A model generated the notes under the pieces. The model had not been told where the DNA came from. It made no database searches and saw only the letters and a list, made by a program, of their open reading frames with translations. Below are positions 51,743-60,574 of a DNA stretch of 64,000 nucleotides, one piece after another (position 1 is the first letter of the stretch; each line of letters begins with the position of its first letter). Origin of the DNA: an uncultured Clostridia bacterium (GTDB lineage: Bacteria; Bacillota; Clostridia; Monoglobales; Monoglobaceae); contig CAKSFQ010000003.1 of assembly GCA_934454115.1 (NCBI GenBank), positions 62,001 to 126,000 of the forward strand, read 5' to 3'. A program made the translations under genes and the position numbers.

Positions 51743-51764
51743 TTGAATCTTCTTGTGTTATACT
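51736..51764 (+). promoter_or_regulatory. promoter of bioY
   Basis: TTTACA (51736-51741), 17-base spacer, TATACT (51759-51764) with extended -10 TGT. Biotinyl-AMP-loaded BirA on the operator would block it. Confidence 0.85.
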
Positions 51765-51790
51765 GGTAAGCAGAAAGGCGGTTGAGTAAA

Positions 51791-52330
51791 ATGAAAATTC
51801 GGGATTTGGTGTTGTGTGCGTTGTTTTGTGCGTTGGTGGCGGTGGGGGCATTTTTAAAAATACCGCTGCCATTGGTTCCCTTTACCATGCAGACGGCGTT
51901 TGTGATGCTGGCAGGGCTTTTGCTCGGCAGTAAAAAGGGCGCCTATGCCTGCGGTGCATACGTGCTGCTTGGGCTGATCGGGTTACCGATTTTTACACAG
52001 GGCGGCGGAATCGGCTATGTCTTAAAGCCGACGTTTGGATATTTGATTGGTTTTATCATTGGCGCTTGGGTGATCGGTGCGATTGCCGGCGACAAAAAGC
52101 CGATGCCCTCCTTTGGGCGGATGATTGGTGCGTGCAGCGCAGGACTTTTTGTGATTTATTTCTTGGGCACGGTGTATTACTATCTGCTTGCGACATTATA
52201 TTTAAATCGGGTCGTTGCGATATGGCCGATGCTGGTAAGCTGCGTGCTGACTACACTGCCTGGCGATATTTTGCTGATGTTTTTATCCGCGCTCCTTGCC
52301 GGAAGGTTATGGGCGCCGCTTAAAAAATAA
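51791..52330 (+). CDS. bioY: biotin transporter BioY (ECF S component)
   Basis: 179-aa membrane protein with six hydrophobic helices. PFTMQTAFVMLAGLLLGSKKGA and LLGLIGLPIFTQGGGIGYVLKPTFGYLIGF are BioY signatures. It binds biotin and works with the shared ECF module EcfA/A'/T, not seen in this window. ATG 51791 is spaced from AAAGGCGG; TTG 51782 is too close. The upstream BirA box independently supports biotin as substrate. Confidence 0.95.
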   Translation: MKIRDLVLCALFCALVAVGAFLKIPLPLVPFTMQTAFVMLAGLLLGSKKGAYACGAYVLLGLIGLPIFTQGGGIGYVLKPTFGYLIGFIIGAWVIGAIAGDKKPMPSFGRMIGACSAGLFVIYFLGTVYYYLLATLYLNRVVAIWPMLVSCVLTTLPGDILLMFLSALLAGRLWAPLKK

Positions 52331-52471
52331 AGTTCATCTTTACTTTTTCGGTGATTTATGATAAGATGAGAATCGGACAAGGCGGCTTTTTGCTGACGGG
52401 GCATATCGGGTTAAAGGGCTTTCCCTCGTGATTCTATGAAAAAAGTAAATCATTGAAAAGGTGGTTTTAGA

Positions 52472-53638
52472 ATGAAAAAGTTAGTTTCTGTTTTTCTTGC
52501 GGTGATGCTGCTTGGGACGTCATTTGTTTTTGCGGAGGAAACCGTTAAGAATGCGGCAGAGGATGCGCCTCTTACCGCAAACGATTGCAGCGATTGGGCC
52601 GCAGAGGATATCGCGCAGGCAAAAGAGATCGGTTTGCTGGATGACGTATCGGGGTTAGTCTATCAAAAAGAGATAACCCGCGAGAAGTTTTGTGAGCTTA
52701 TTTTTGACTTTATTATGATCACGCAGGGTGGAATTACGACTTCGGAATATCAAAATCAGTTTACGGATACCGATAACCGAAAAGTTGTTGTTCTGCGTGC
52801 GGCAGAAATTATCTACGGAAAATCGGATACGGAATTTGCGCCGAATGATTCGCTTACCCGTGAGGAGGCGGCAACGATCATTGTGCGTATGATCAATCGT
52901 GTGATGCCTATGCCGGTTACCGAAATGTATTTTGCGTATGACGACAGCGATGACATTGCAGAGTGGGCGTCAAGCGCTGTTCAGGTGATGAGCAATCTCG
53001 GCTTTATGAATGGCGTCGGCGATCATCAGTTTGCACCCAAAGACACGTATACCGCCGAGCAGTCGATTGCAACCTTGATCCGAATCTACAAGGCGACAAG
53101 AAAAACCTATGAATATGTCACGCCGCTTGGGACGATTACCCGCGAAAAAGATGCCGGCGGACATATTAACTTTGCAATAGAGGCCAATGCAAGAATTGTC
53201 CTCAGAAAAGAATTGGCGTCTCAAACGCAGGCTGTTCTTCCGGGGCCGTTTCGGGCGTTTACAAACGAAACAAGCGCAATGTATATCACATTTGACGATT
53301 TTGCAAAAATATTCAACGGCACCTGGGAATTAAAGGACAATACATTCCGTTTTCAATATGATGCGTCACAGAATATTGTGCTCAGCGAGTACTCAAAAAA
53401 TGAAACGTCCGATGGCGGTGACTGGCCGAATAAAACGGAAGCGGCGTCTGTATTGCAATTTTATGATATGCCGTCTATCGTGGTGAACGGAGAAGAAAAA
53501 GCAATCAAGTCATCGTACGGCGGGAAAGTGTATGATGCAAATATCATGATGTATAAGGATGAGCTTTATATTCCCGTTCAAATGGTGGCAGAACTCCTCG
53601 ATTACGAGATTGCCGTAACGGATATTTTGTGGGATTAA
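52472..53638 (+). CDS. exported SLH-domain and stalk-domain surface protein
   Basis: 388 aa with an N-terminal signal peptide (MKKLVSVFLAVMLLGTSFVFAEE). Residues ~35-210 hold S-layer-homology repeats, e.g. FTDTDNRKVVVLRAAEIIYGKSDTEFAPNDSLTREEAATIIVRM and a second unit ending FAPKDTYTAEQSIATLIRI. The C-terminal part (VVNGEEKAI... DELYIPVQMVAELLDYEIAV) is copper-amine-oxidase-like stalk sequence. It probably binds secondary wall polymers at the cell surface. The same stalk type appears in the fragment at 40385. Ribosome site AAAAGGTGG. Transcribed as a single gene ending in a strong terminator. Confidence 0.85.
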   Translation: MKKLVSVFLAVMLLGTSFVFAEETVKNAAEDAPLTANDCSDWAAEDIAQAKEIGLLDDVSGLVYQKEITREKFCELIFDFIMITQGGITTSEYQNQFTDTDNRKVVVLRAAEIIYGKSDTEFAPNDSLTREEAATIIVRMINRVMPMPVTEMYFAYDDSDDIAEWASSAVQVMSNLGFMNGVGDHQFAPKDTYTAEQSIATLIRIYKATRKTYEYVTPLGTITREKDAGGHINFAIEANARIVLRKELASQTQAVLPGPFRAFTNETSAMYITFDDFAKIFNGTWELKDNTFRFQYDASQNIVLSEYSKNETSDGGDWPNKTEAASVLQFYDMPSIVVNGEEKAIKSSYGGKVYDANIMMYKDELYIPVQMVAELLDYEIAVTDILWD

Positions 53639-53656
53639 ATACGGTTCGTTCAATGA

Positions 53657-53693
53657 AAAACGCATATCACTGAAAAAGTGATATGCGTTTTTT
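53657..53693. terminator. bidirectional terminator between SLH gene and rqcP
   Basis: AAAACGCATATCACT (53657-53671) pairs with AGTGATATGCGTTTT (53677-53691), loop GAAAA, with T-runs on both strands. Confidence 0.93.
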
Positions 53694-53758
53694 GACTCTG
53701 TTTGATGGCCGATGCGGTCAGTGAGCGGGTTATCAATGACCGCATTGAGTGCATTTTT

Positions 53759-54016
53759 TCAGGAATTTTGCGGCGCGTCTGTGGCCTCATACATAGTTTT
53801 TGCCGCGTCTTTAAACGCGGTGTCCTTGACCTCCAGCACGCGGACGTGGATGGGCTTTGCCCCAAAGGCAATGGTGATGACATCGCCGACCTTTACGTCA
53901 TAGGAGGCGCGTGCCGTCTTGCCGTTGACGCTGATCCTGCCGCTGTCGCAGGCTTCGTTTGCTACGGTGCGGCGTTTAATCAGCCGGGACACCTTTAAAT
54001 ATTTATCAAGTCTCAT
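53759..54016 (-). CDS. rqcP: S4-domain RNA-binding protein RqcP (YabO-like)
   Basis: 85-aa protein almost wholly an S4 domain: [45 protein letters not shown]. This is very close to B. subtilis YabO/RqcP, which holds the P-site tRNA on stalled 50S subunits during RqcH-driven alanine tailing. ATG 54016 follows GGAG; it overlaps mazG by 11 bases. The neighbours mazG (yabN) and flippase (yabM) are in the same order as in Bacillus. Confidence 0.92.
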   Translation of the reverse strand: MRLDKYLKVSRLIKRRTVANEACDSGRISVNGKTARASYDVKVGDVITIAFGAKPIHVRVLEVKDTAFKDAAKTMYEATDAPQNS

Positions 54017-54644
54017 TTTGTCGGTTCTCCTTTTCTTCAAATTCAGTGATATAGTGGTTTAAATAACGGCTCAGCGCCAGTTCCGGGTCGATATGGTGCT
54101 TGCGGCATTGATCCGCAACCCGAAAAAGCAGCGCGCCAAGTCCTAATTCGTCCATCGAAAAATCCTCTGTCTGCGGTGCGGCGTATCCGGCCTTTTCCGC
54201 CTTGCGTAAAATCTTTTCCGCACGCATCAGCGCCGGGAGAGCAGCAGAGACACCGCGCATTTCCTCCGCTACGGTTGCCTGGCTGCGATCCTTGCGTTTG
54301 ATTTCGTCCCAGTCGGCAGGTTCGTTTGCCGTGCCGAACAGGTGCGGATGCCGATGCATCATCTTGCGGCATATGATATCAGTGACATCGTCAATATCAT
54401 AGCCGCCTTCCTCGGCGGCAATCTGCGCATGAAATACCACCTGTAACAGTACATCGCCGCTCTCATCGGCAATTTTTTGATTGTCACCGCTATCGATGGC
54501 CTCAACAAGCTCATAGGCTTCTTCGACAACATGTTTTTTAATGCTTTCATGAGTTTGTTTCCGATCCCACGGGCAGCCGTCTGCGGCGCGCAGCCTTTGC
54601 ATGATGGAAAGCAGATCCTGAAAGCTGTATTTCTTTTGATTCAT
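54006..54644 (-). CDS. mazG: MazG-family nucleoside triphosphate pyrophosphohydrolase
   Basis: 212-aa hydrolase removing non-canonical or excess NTPs. One MazG domain: [27 protein letters not shown] then [17 protein letters not shown] supply the EExxE and ExxD metal ligands. The Bacillus YabN homologue has an additional N-terminal methylase-like domain that is absent here. 13 bases after the flippase gene. Confidence 0.93.
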   Translation of the reverse strand: MNQKKYSFQDLLSIMQRLRAADGCPWDRKQTHESIKKHVVEEAYELVEAIDSGDNQKIADESGDVLLQVVFHAQIAAEEGGYDIDDVTDIICRKMMHRHPHLFGTANEPADWDEIKRKDRSQATVAEEMRGVSAALPALMRAEKILRKAEKAGYAAPQTEDFSMDELGLGALLFRVADQCRKHHIDPELALSRYLNHYITEFEEKENRQNET

Positions 54645-54657
54645 TGTGATAACCCCA

Positions 54658-56436
54658 TTACTTTAAAAGTTTGCATTTTGTTAAAACGGCAGCGATTTTT
54701 TCGCCCTTTGGCAGACGAAGGATATCCTCGCGCGCGATTGCCTTTACCGCAAAGACGGCAAAGAGGTAGGTCAGTGCGCAAACGCCGAGTTCTGCCGCAA
54801 TCAGCAGCCGGCGCAGCCAGATATTGACTGCCGCGTTTTCTAAAAATCCTGGACCGGTGACAAAGGTGCCAAGCACAAAACCAACGCCGCCCATAATCAG
54901 CGCAGCAAACAGCGGCTTTAGCAGAAAGGCGCTGAGACGGAACTTGATTTTAGCGTGGCGGATAATCTGGGTAATGTTCAGCACGGCGATGATGGTGTAG
55001 CAGATAAAGGTGCCAACCGGCGCACCGTCAATGCCAAGGTAAGGAATGCAGAAAAAGTTTACCAAAACCTTGGCGATGCCGCCGATGATCATATTGATGA
55101 CCGGCAAATAAACCTTGCCGTAGGCCTGTAAAATCGCATTGGTGACCGAGACCACCGAAACGGGAATGATCGCGATACCCAAAATCGCCATGACGGATTT
55201 TGCGTTGGTGTCGTGAAAGAGGAGGAAGAGGACTTCCTTTGACAGGGAGGCAAGCCCCAGTGCGCAGGGCGCTGCAAACAAGACGGCGATGCGGATGGCG
55301 CTCTCTGTGATGCTGCGTGCCTCAAGACCATTTTTTCGCGTGACGGCGGCCGAGATAGCCGGGACAACGCTCATACCGAGCGCAACGACCAGGGTAAGCG
55401 GAAGATTAAAGATCGTCAGCGCCTTGCCGGTGTACATGCCGTAAAGGGTAGAGGCCTCATGCTGATAAAGCGTCAGTCCCTGCCAGCCCTCTTCGGCGAC
55501 CTGGGTCGCAAATTTTGTTCCCTCGCGGAACATAAAATCGTAATGGGAAAGTACCTCCGGCCGGGTGACCAGACGCCGGGTGATGGTTGCCATATCGATC
55601 AGCGAGGTCAGAGAGGAGACCGACGCGCCGATGGTAATCGGAATGGCAATTAAAATCAGCTCCTTTAAAATGGTGTGGTCAGAACGCAGCGGTGCGGTCT
55701 GCGGAAGCTTTGCGCGGCGTTTTCTGGTTGCAAAATAGATGATGCTGAGCAGTAAAAAGGAAAGAAACGTACCTATTGTTACACCGGAAATTGCACCGGC
55801 AGAGGCATAGACCGTCCGAAGATGGAGGGACTGTACCTTCCTTGCGGCAATGTCCACGGCAGCGGAAAGATTGGTGTCAACGGCCATATTCATAAAAAAG
55901 CTTGCCGCCAGCATACCGACAATAAGCTTTGCAGAGGCTTCAATCACCTCAGATAGCGCGGTGGGAAGCATATTTTGGCGACCCTGGAAGTAGCCGCGGT
56001 AGACAGAGGCCATCGAAACAAAAAACACGGCCGGCGAAATGGCAAGAATGCCGAGTGCAGAGCCGGGCACCGAAACCAGAGCCTCTAATTGATTATGAAA
56101 TAGGAAGAGGAGCGCTGTTCCAATCAAACCGATCGTAGCCAAAAAGCGCAGTGCGGTTTGAAAAATTCGTTTTGCGTCCTGTTCGTGATTTTTGGCAGTG
56201 CTTTCCGCCACCATTTTAGAAATGGCAATCGGAAAACCGGCCGTTGCGACGATAAACATAAAGGTGTAAATCTGATATGCAATATTAAAATAGCCCATTC
56301 CGTCATCACCGATTAAATTGGTGAGCGGAATTTTAAAAAAGGCGCCAATGATCTTGACAATCAGGTTTGCAATTCCCAAAACCAGAGCGCCCTGCACAAA
56401 TCCGTTTGTTTTGGGCATATTTTTCTTCTCGTTCAA
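54658..56436 (-). CDS. polysaccharide/lipid flippase of MurJ/SpoVB (MOP) family
   Basis: 592-aa protein with about fourteen membrane helices. The N-terminal GALVLGIANLIVKIIGAFFKIPLTNLIGDDGMGYFNIAYQIY is the YabM/SpoVB signature. It flips a lipid-linked wall or spore precursor. Start is taken as TTG 56436 (GAGGAG nine bases upstream); TTG 56445 touches that site and ATG 56418 is a fallback. In Bacillus the homologue is yabM, next to yabN and yabO as here. SpoVB function would agree with the BofA-like gene, but cannot be proved. Confidence 0.88.
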   Translation of the reverse strand: MNEKKNMPKTNGFVQGALVLGIANLIVKIIGAFFKIPLTNLIGDDGMGYFNIAYQIYTFMFIVATAGFPIAISKMVAESTAKNHEQDAKRIFQTALRFLATIGLIGTALLFLFHNQLEALVSVPGSALGILAISPAVFFVSMASVYRGYFQGRQNMLPTALSEVIEASAKLIVGMLAASFFMNMAVDTNLSAAVDIAARKVQSLHLRTVYASAGAISGVTIGTFLSFLLLSIIYFATRKRRAKLPQTAPLRSDHTILKELILIAIPITIGASVSSLTSLIDMATITRRLVTRPEVLSHYDFMFREGTKFATQVAEEGWQGLTLYQHEASTLYGMYTGKALTIFNLPLTLVVALGMSVVPAISAAVTRKNGLEARSITESAIRIAVLFAAPCALGLASLSKEVLFLLFHDTNAKSVMAILGIAIIPVSVVSVTNAILQAYGKVYLPVINMIIGGIAKVLVNFFCIPYLGIDGAPVGTFICYTIIAVLNITQIIRHAKIKFRLSAFLLKPLFAALIMGGVGFVLGTFVTGPGFLENAAVNIWLRRLLIAAELGVCALTYLFAVFAVKAIAREDILRLPKGEKIAAVLTKCKLLK

Positions 56437-56479
56437 AGCATCCAACTCCTCATCGTATTGTCCACGGAAAACCTATCCT

Positions 56480-56508
56480 ATTATATTATACTTTCTCAAA
56501 AAAAACAA
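56480..56508 (-). promoter_or_regulatory. promoter of flippase-mazG-rqcP operon
   Basis: Minus strand TTGTTT (56508-56503), 17-base spacer, TATAAT (56485-56480). A second overlapping TATAAT lies at 56490-56485. Confidence 0.65.
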
Positions 56509-56540
56509 CTGCTTTTCCTTATTTTTCTTGTTGATTAATA

Positions 56541-56571
56541 AAAAAAAGGATGCAGGCAATCGCCTGCATCC
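56541..56571 (-). terminator. terminator of glycosyltransferase gene
   Basis: GGATGCAGGC (56571-56562 on the minus strand) pairs with GCCTGCATCC (56557-56548), loop GATT, then T7 at 56547-56541. Confidence 0.92.
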
Positions 56572-56586
56572 CCATTGGGTTTTTAC

Positions 56587-57849
56587 TTACGCAATCATCT
56601 GATCACTTTGTACCTCGTCCAGTGTGCGGACAACCGAGTGCTTGATGGGCTTCCATTCTACCTTCTTAAACAGGGCAATGACCGCAATCGGAACATATGT
56701 CAGCATGAAGATCGGGAAAGTGAATAAATTTAAAATCCGCTTTCCCTTGCTGCAGTGAATCTGATTCCATTCGGTGATGGTGGTAATTGTCCCAAGGATA
56801 AAGAACAAACCGTAAAAATTCAATAGCGTCTGCAAAAGCGTTTGCAGCAAAATCGGCGTTTCGGGCGATTTTGCAATCATACCGAGCGGTATGGCAACCG
56901 CATTTACAATGGTACTGATTAAGGTCAGCAGCATGGCCGGCATAATCGTCATCAGCATATCAAAGCAGGAAAAGCTACCCTTAAAGATGCCGCGGAAGAG
57001 CTGGCCGCCGTAGTTTGCGAACACCTGATAGAACCCCTTTGCCCAGCGCAGCCGCTGCGTATACGACTGGCGGAACAGGGTCGGCTGCTCATCATAGAGA
57101 ATCGCATCGGCACAGTAACCAATGGTCTCGCCATGGATGACACTGTCTACCGTAAACTCGATATCCTCGGTCAGAAGATGGTGAATCCATCCGCCGTTTT
57201 TGCGAATGATATCGGCGCTCACCAAAAATCCGGTGCCGGAGATGGCACAGCTGGTATTCAGCTGCATTCTGGAATTGTTTAAGAACTTTGCCTCACGCAG
57301 GAACCAAAGCGAGTAGCCGGCAGAAATCCAGTTGCTGCCGAAATTTTTAGAATTGCGATAACTGGTGATGATGCGGTAGCCGGCAGAAAAGACCTTATTC
57401 ATCGCAGCGATGTAGTTCGGGTCTAAAAGATTGTCGGCGTCAAAAATCATGTAGGCAGCATACTCCTTTTCGGCATAGTCGCGGTTAATGATCTCAAACA
57501 TCCAGTCGAGCGCATAGCCCTTGCCGACCTGCTTGTCGTTAAAACGCTCATAAACAATGGCGCCGGCAGAGCGTGCCACCTGCGCTGTGTCATCCGTGCA
57601 GTTATCGGCAATTACAAATACGTCCACCAGATCGGACGGATAGTTCTGATTTTTAATACTCTCAATCAGCTGCGCAATCACCGACCGTTCGTTTCTGGCC
57701 GAGACAACAACGGCATAGCGATGCAGTGTGTCGGCTTCAAAACGCTTTGGTTTTTTGAGAAGCCCAACAAAAATATAAAAAAACTGATATGCATAACACA
57801 AGGTAAACACAATGGAAATCATAAAGTTCAAATAAATGATTGTTTTCAT
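56587..57849 (-). CDS. membrane-bound family 2 glycosyltransferase
   Basis: 420 aa. N-terminal membrane helix (IIYLNFMISIVFTLCYAYQFFYIFVGLL), then a GT-A domain with VVVSARNE, DNCTDD, the metal motif FDADN, TEDIEF and the processive-type QRLRWAKG, then about four C-terminal helices. That D,D,D,QxxRW pattern is shared by chitin, cellulose, hyaluronan and poly-GlcNAc synthases and some lipid glycosyltransferases; the product here is unknown. ATG 57849 with AAGGGG. Single-gene transcript. Confidence 0.88.
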   Translation of the reverse strand: MKTIIYLNFMISIVFTLCYAYQFFYIFVGLLKKPKRFEADTLHRYAVVVSARNERSVIAQLIESIKNQNYPSDLVDVFVIADNCTDDTAQVARSAGAIVYERFNDKQVGKGYALDWMFEIINRDYAEKEYAAYMIFDADNLLDPNYIAAMNKVFSAGYRIITSYRNSKNFGSNWISAGYSLWFLREAKFLNNSRMQLNTSCAISGTGFLVSADIIRKNGGWIHHLLTEDIEFTVDSVIHGETIGYCADAILYDEQPTLFRQSYTQRLRWAKGFYQVFANYGGQLFRGIFKGSFSCFDMLMTIMPAMLLTLISTIVNAVAIPLGMIAKSPETPILLQTLLQTLLNFYGLFFILGTITTITEWNQIHCSKGKRILNLFTFPIFMLTYVPIAVIALFKKVEWKPIKHSVVRTLDEVQSDQMIA

Positions 57850-58476
57850 AAGAATCCCCTTATCCCGTTTGCAAGTGCCGCGACATGGCATGCGCGGCAC
57901 AGTTTCCCTTACGATCACTTTATATTTTATAATCTATCATCTTTCCATTACCTTTATATAGCTAAAATATAAATAACAAATAAATAAATTATAAATTCTT
58001 TATAAACATATTGGAAAAATATAGAAAATTGGCGTTAGCATTCTGTTTTCACGCATAAAAGTGCTGTTTTTATAACAAAGAACTGTGCTATTTGCACAAG
58101 AAAAACAATGTCCTGTCGTTAAAAATCTACAAAATTAAAATTTGGTTACAAATACCAAATAAAAGGTAATTTTTTTGTGGACTTGGTTCATTTTATGCAA
58201 AACAAGGTGGAATAGAACCAATATAAAAGCTGAAAAAGAAAAGCCGCCTCTAAGAGACCGTCGGCGGATTGGTGAGCGAGGATCGTCAATTTAAGACAAC
58301 GTCTTGCTGAAACTGACTTTATGACAGAATGAAGCCGCCTTTGCCTTAAACCTCGTGTAAGTCTCCGTGTAAAAAGTCGGTCATGAATGGACTATCTTTT
58401 TTGAAAAAACTGTGTTATAATAGCTTAGGTATGCAGAAAAGCTACGAAATGAGCAGATGGGAAGGGGTCCTTAACA
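57850..58476. other. 627-base AT-rich divergent intergenic region
   Basis: No credible gene. ATTTGGT/ACCAAAT arms form a hairpin at 58140-58160, and TTGGTTC (58183-58189) with GAACCAA (58215-58221) forms a second dyad 25 bases wide inside. GC-rich stem-forming sequence follows at about 58240-58335, including CCGCC/GGCGG and AAGAC/GTCTT nested in GTCA/TGAC. The GCCGCCT sequence occurs twice (near 58242 and 58333). An extended -10 (TGTTATAAT, 58413-58421) is the likely start signal for the HD-domain gene. Confidence 0.5.
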
Positions 58477-59658
58477 ATGATACGAAAATCTCTCATTGAA
58501 TTTATTTTTGACGCTGCGTCCATTGAACGGTGGAATGATCATATCCGGCCGTCACGCGGCTTTACGGAGCTGGATAAGCAATCGCACAAGATGCTTTGCG
58601 CCTATGTGCTTGGAAAACTGGACCAGGAGATCGATTGGGTTCGGTTGATTGAGGGCGGGATTTTTGAATTTTTGCACCGTTTAGTGCTCACCGATATCAA
58701 ACCGCCGATCTTTCATCGCCTGATGGAGGAAAAGGGCAGAGAGCTGAATGCGTGGGCAGTGGAACAAATTATGCCGGAGATTTCCTCGATTCCCGGCGGT
58801 TTTGCAGAGCGGTTTGCACGGTACTTTATGGACGAGACGGAGAGTCGGCGCGAAAAAGCGGTGCTGGAGGGAGCACATTATCTGGCTACACAGTGGGAGT
58901 TTGGCATTATCTACGATATGTGCAGGCGGTATTACGGCATCGAAAATACCAGACACGAGATCGACAGCAAGCTGCAGCGGCTGGAGCGCATGGAGTGCTT
59001 TTCAACTTTTATGCAAAACAAAAATTACCAGGGTTTTACGGATCTTTTGGGAGAACTTCGTTTTCAGCAGCGCTGGTCGCGTTCGCCCAGAATCCCGGAA
59101 ACCTCGGTGATCGGGCATATGCTGATCGTGGCGGTCATGTCCTATCTGTGTTCCTGCGAGATCGGCGCTTGCGCCCAGAGAGCCAAAAATAATTTTTTAG
59201 GCGGTTTGTTTCATGATATCCCGGAGGTTTTAACCAGAGATATCGTATCTCCGGTGAAAAACTCGGTGGAGGGCTTAGATGCCCTGATCAAAAATATTGA
59301 GCAGGAACAAATGGAGCGCGTGCTTTACCCCTTGATTCCCAAGGAGTGGCAGGACGAAATTGCGTATTATACCAATGATGAGTTTGAAAACAAGGTAATG
59401 ATGGACGGAACGATTACCTTTGTGACTTCCGACGCCATGAACCAAAGCTACAATCACGCACGCTATCAGCCGGTAGACGGAAGGATTATCCGCGGCTGTG
59501 ACCACTTGGCGGCCTGTGTGGAGACTTATGTTTCGCATACCTGCGGCGTTACCAGTCATACTCTGCAGGGCGCCAATCGAGAGCTTTGTGCGCAATATAA
59601 AAATTCATGCATCGGCGGCATTGATTTTGGCTGCCTGTTTGATTATTTCAGAATTTAA
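58477..59658 (+). CDS. HD-domain phosphohydrolase (YfbR-like)
   Basis: 393 aa. The C-terminal half is an HD domain related to the 5'-deoxynucleotidase YfbR: RWSRSPRIPETSVIGHMLIVAV supplies the first His, GLFHDIPEVLTRDIVSPVK the HD pair and following acidic residue, and FVTSDAMNQSY a later Asp. The N-terminal ~200 residues have no recognised domain; the protein is about twice the length of YfbR. Substrate could be a nucleotide. No neighbour hints at its role. Confidence 0.8.
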   Translation: MIRKSLIEFIFDAASIERWNDHIRPSRGFTELDKQSHKMLCAYVLGKLDQEIDWVRLIEGGIFEFLHRLVLTDIKPPIFHRLMEEKGRELNAWAVEQIMPEISSIPGGFAERFARYFMDETESRREKAVLEGAHYLATQWEFGIIYDMCRRYYGIENTRHEIDSKLQRLERMECFSTFMQNKNYQGFTDLLGELRFQQRWSRSPRIPETSVIGHMLIVAVMSYLCSCEIGACAQRAKNNFLGGLFHDIPEVLTRDIVSPVKNSVEGLDALIKNIEQEQMERVLYPLIPKEWQDEIAYYTNDEFENKVMMDGTITFVTSDAMNQSYNHARYQPVDGRIIRGCDHLAACVETYVSHTCGVTSHTLQGANRELCAQYKNSCIGGIDFGCLFDYFRI

Positions 59659-59670
59659 TACGGATATCTT

Positions 59671-59711
59671 CGCAAAAAAATGAGACGGCTAAGTCCGCCT
59701 CATTTTTTGCG
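59671..59711. terminator. bidirectional terminator between HD gene and tcdA
   Basis: CGCAAAAAAATGAGACGG (59671-59688) pairs with CCGCCTCATTTTTTGCG (59695-59711) with one mismatch; T-runs occur on both strands within the arms. Confidence 0.88.
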
Positions 59712-60467
59712 CTCTGTTTCCGTAAGGTCCTTGATTACCTCGCCCGCGATGATAAGCCCCACAACCGAGGGGACAAACGCTACGCTGCCCGGAACTTGCC
59801 GCCGGGCAGCACAGGTCCGTGTCGAGCCGGGCGGACAGATGCAGTGTTCCTTGCAGCTGTTTGTTGGGTCATCGAGCGGACGCATCGGTTTTTCTTTGGA
59901 ATAAACCACCTTAAGGTGCGGAATATTCCGCTTTTTTAATTCCGTGCGCATAACGCGTGCCAGCGGACAAACCGAGGTCTGGTAAATATCCGCCACCTGA
60001 AAGGCGGTGGGGTCAAGCTTGTTGCCGGCGCCCATAGAACTGATAAGGGGTGTTCCGACACGGCTGCAGCCTACCGCAAGCTCAATTTTGCCGGTGACAG
60101 TGTCGATGGCATCCACCACATAATCATAATCCTTAAAGTCAAATAATGCGGCCGTTTCCGGCGTATAAAAGGTGCGGTACGTTTGCACCTGAAGCTGCGG
60201 ATTGATGGAAAGCATACGTTCTTTGGCAACATCCACCTTATATCTTCCAACCGTGTCCCCGGTCGCATAAATCTGGCGGTTGATGTTAGTCAGACAAACC
60301 TTATCATCATCGATGACAGCGATACTGCCGATACCGCTCCGCGCCAAGGCCTCTGCGGTAAATCCGCCGACGCCGCCAATGCCAAAGACGGCAACACGCG
60401 CGGCAGCCAGCTTTTCCATTGCCGCGCTGCCAAGTAAAAGTTCTGTTCTTGAAAATCGATTTTGCAT
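59700..60467 (-). CDS. tcdA: tRNA threonylcarbamoyladenosine dehydratase
   Basis: 255-aa ThiF/E1-like enzyme that cyclises t6A37 to ct6A in tRNA using ATP. FSRTELLLGSAAMEKLAAARVAVFGIGGVGGFTAEALARSGIG holds the nucleotide-binding loop; IDDDKVCLTNINRQ is the adenylation region; CP and C residues in SVCPLARVMR and the C-terminal loop are conserved. GGAGG precedes ATG 60467. The gene also called csdL or ygdL. Confidence 0.9.
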   Translation of the reverse strand: MQNRFSRTELLLGSAAMEKLAAARVAVFGIGGVGGFTAEALARSGIGSIAVIDDDKVCLTNINRQIYATGDTVGRYKVDVAKERMLSINPQLQVQTYRTFYTPETAALFDFKDYDYVVDAIDTVTGKIELAVGCSRVGTPLISSMGAGNKLDPTAFQVADIYQTSVCPLARVMRTELKKRNIPHLKVVYSKEKPMRPLDDPTNSCKEHCICPPGSTRTCAARRQVPGSVAFVPSVVGLIIAGEVIKDLTETERKK

Positions 60468-60574
60468 AGGTCCTCCACTTCATGTTTCGCGATTTTGGTG
60501 TAGGCAAAAGCGGAAATCCGTGTCCCAAAATGGAGCTGGGATTACTCCCTTTCGGCTAAAAGTGATCGGTTCTT

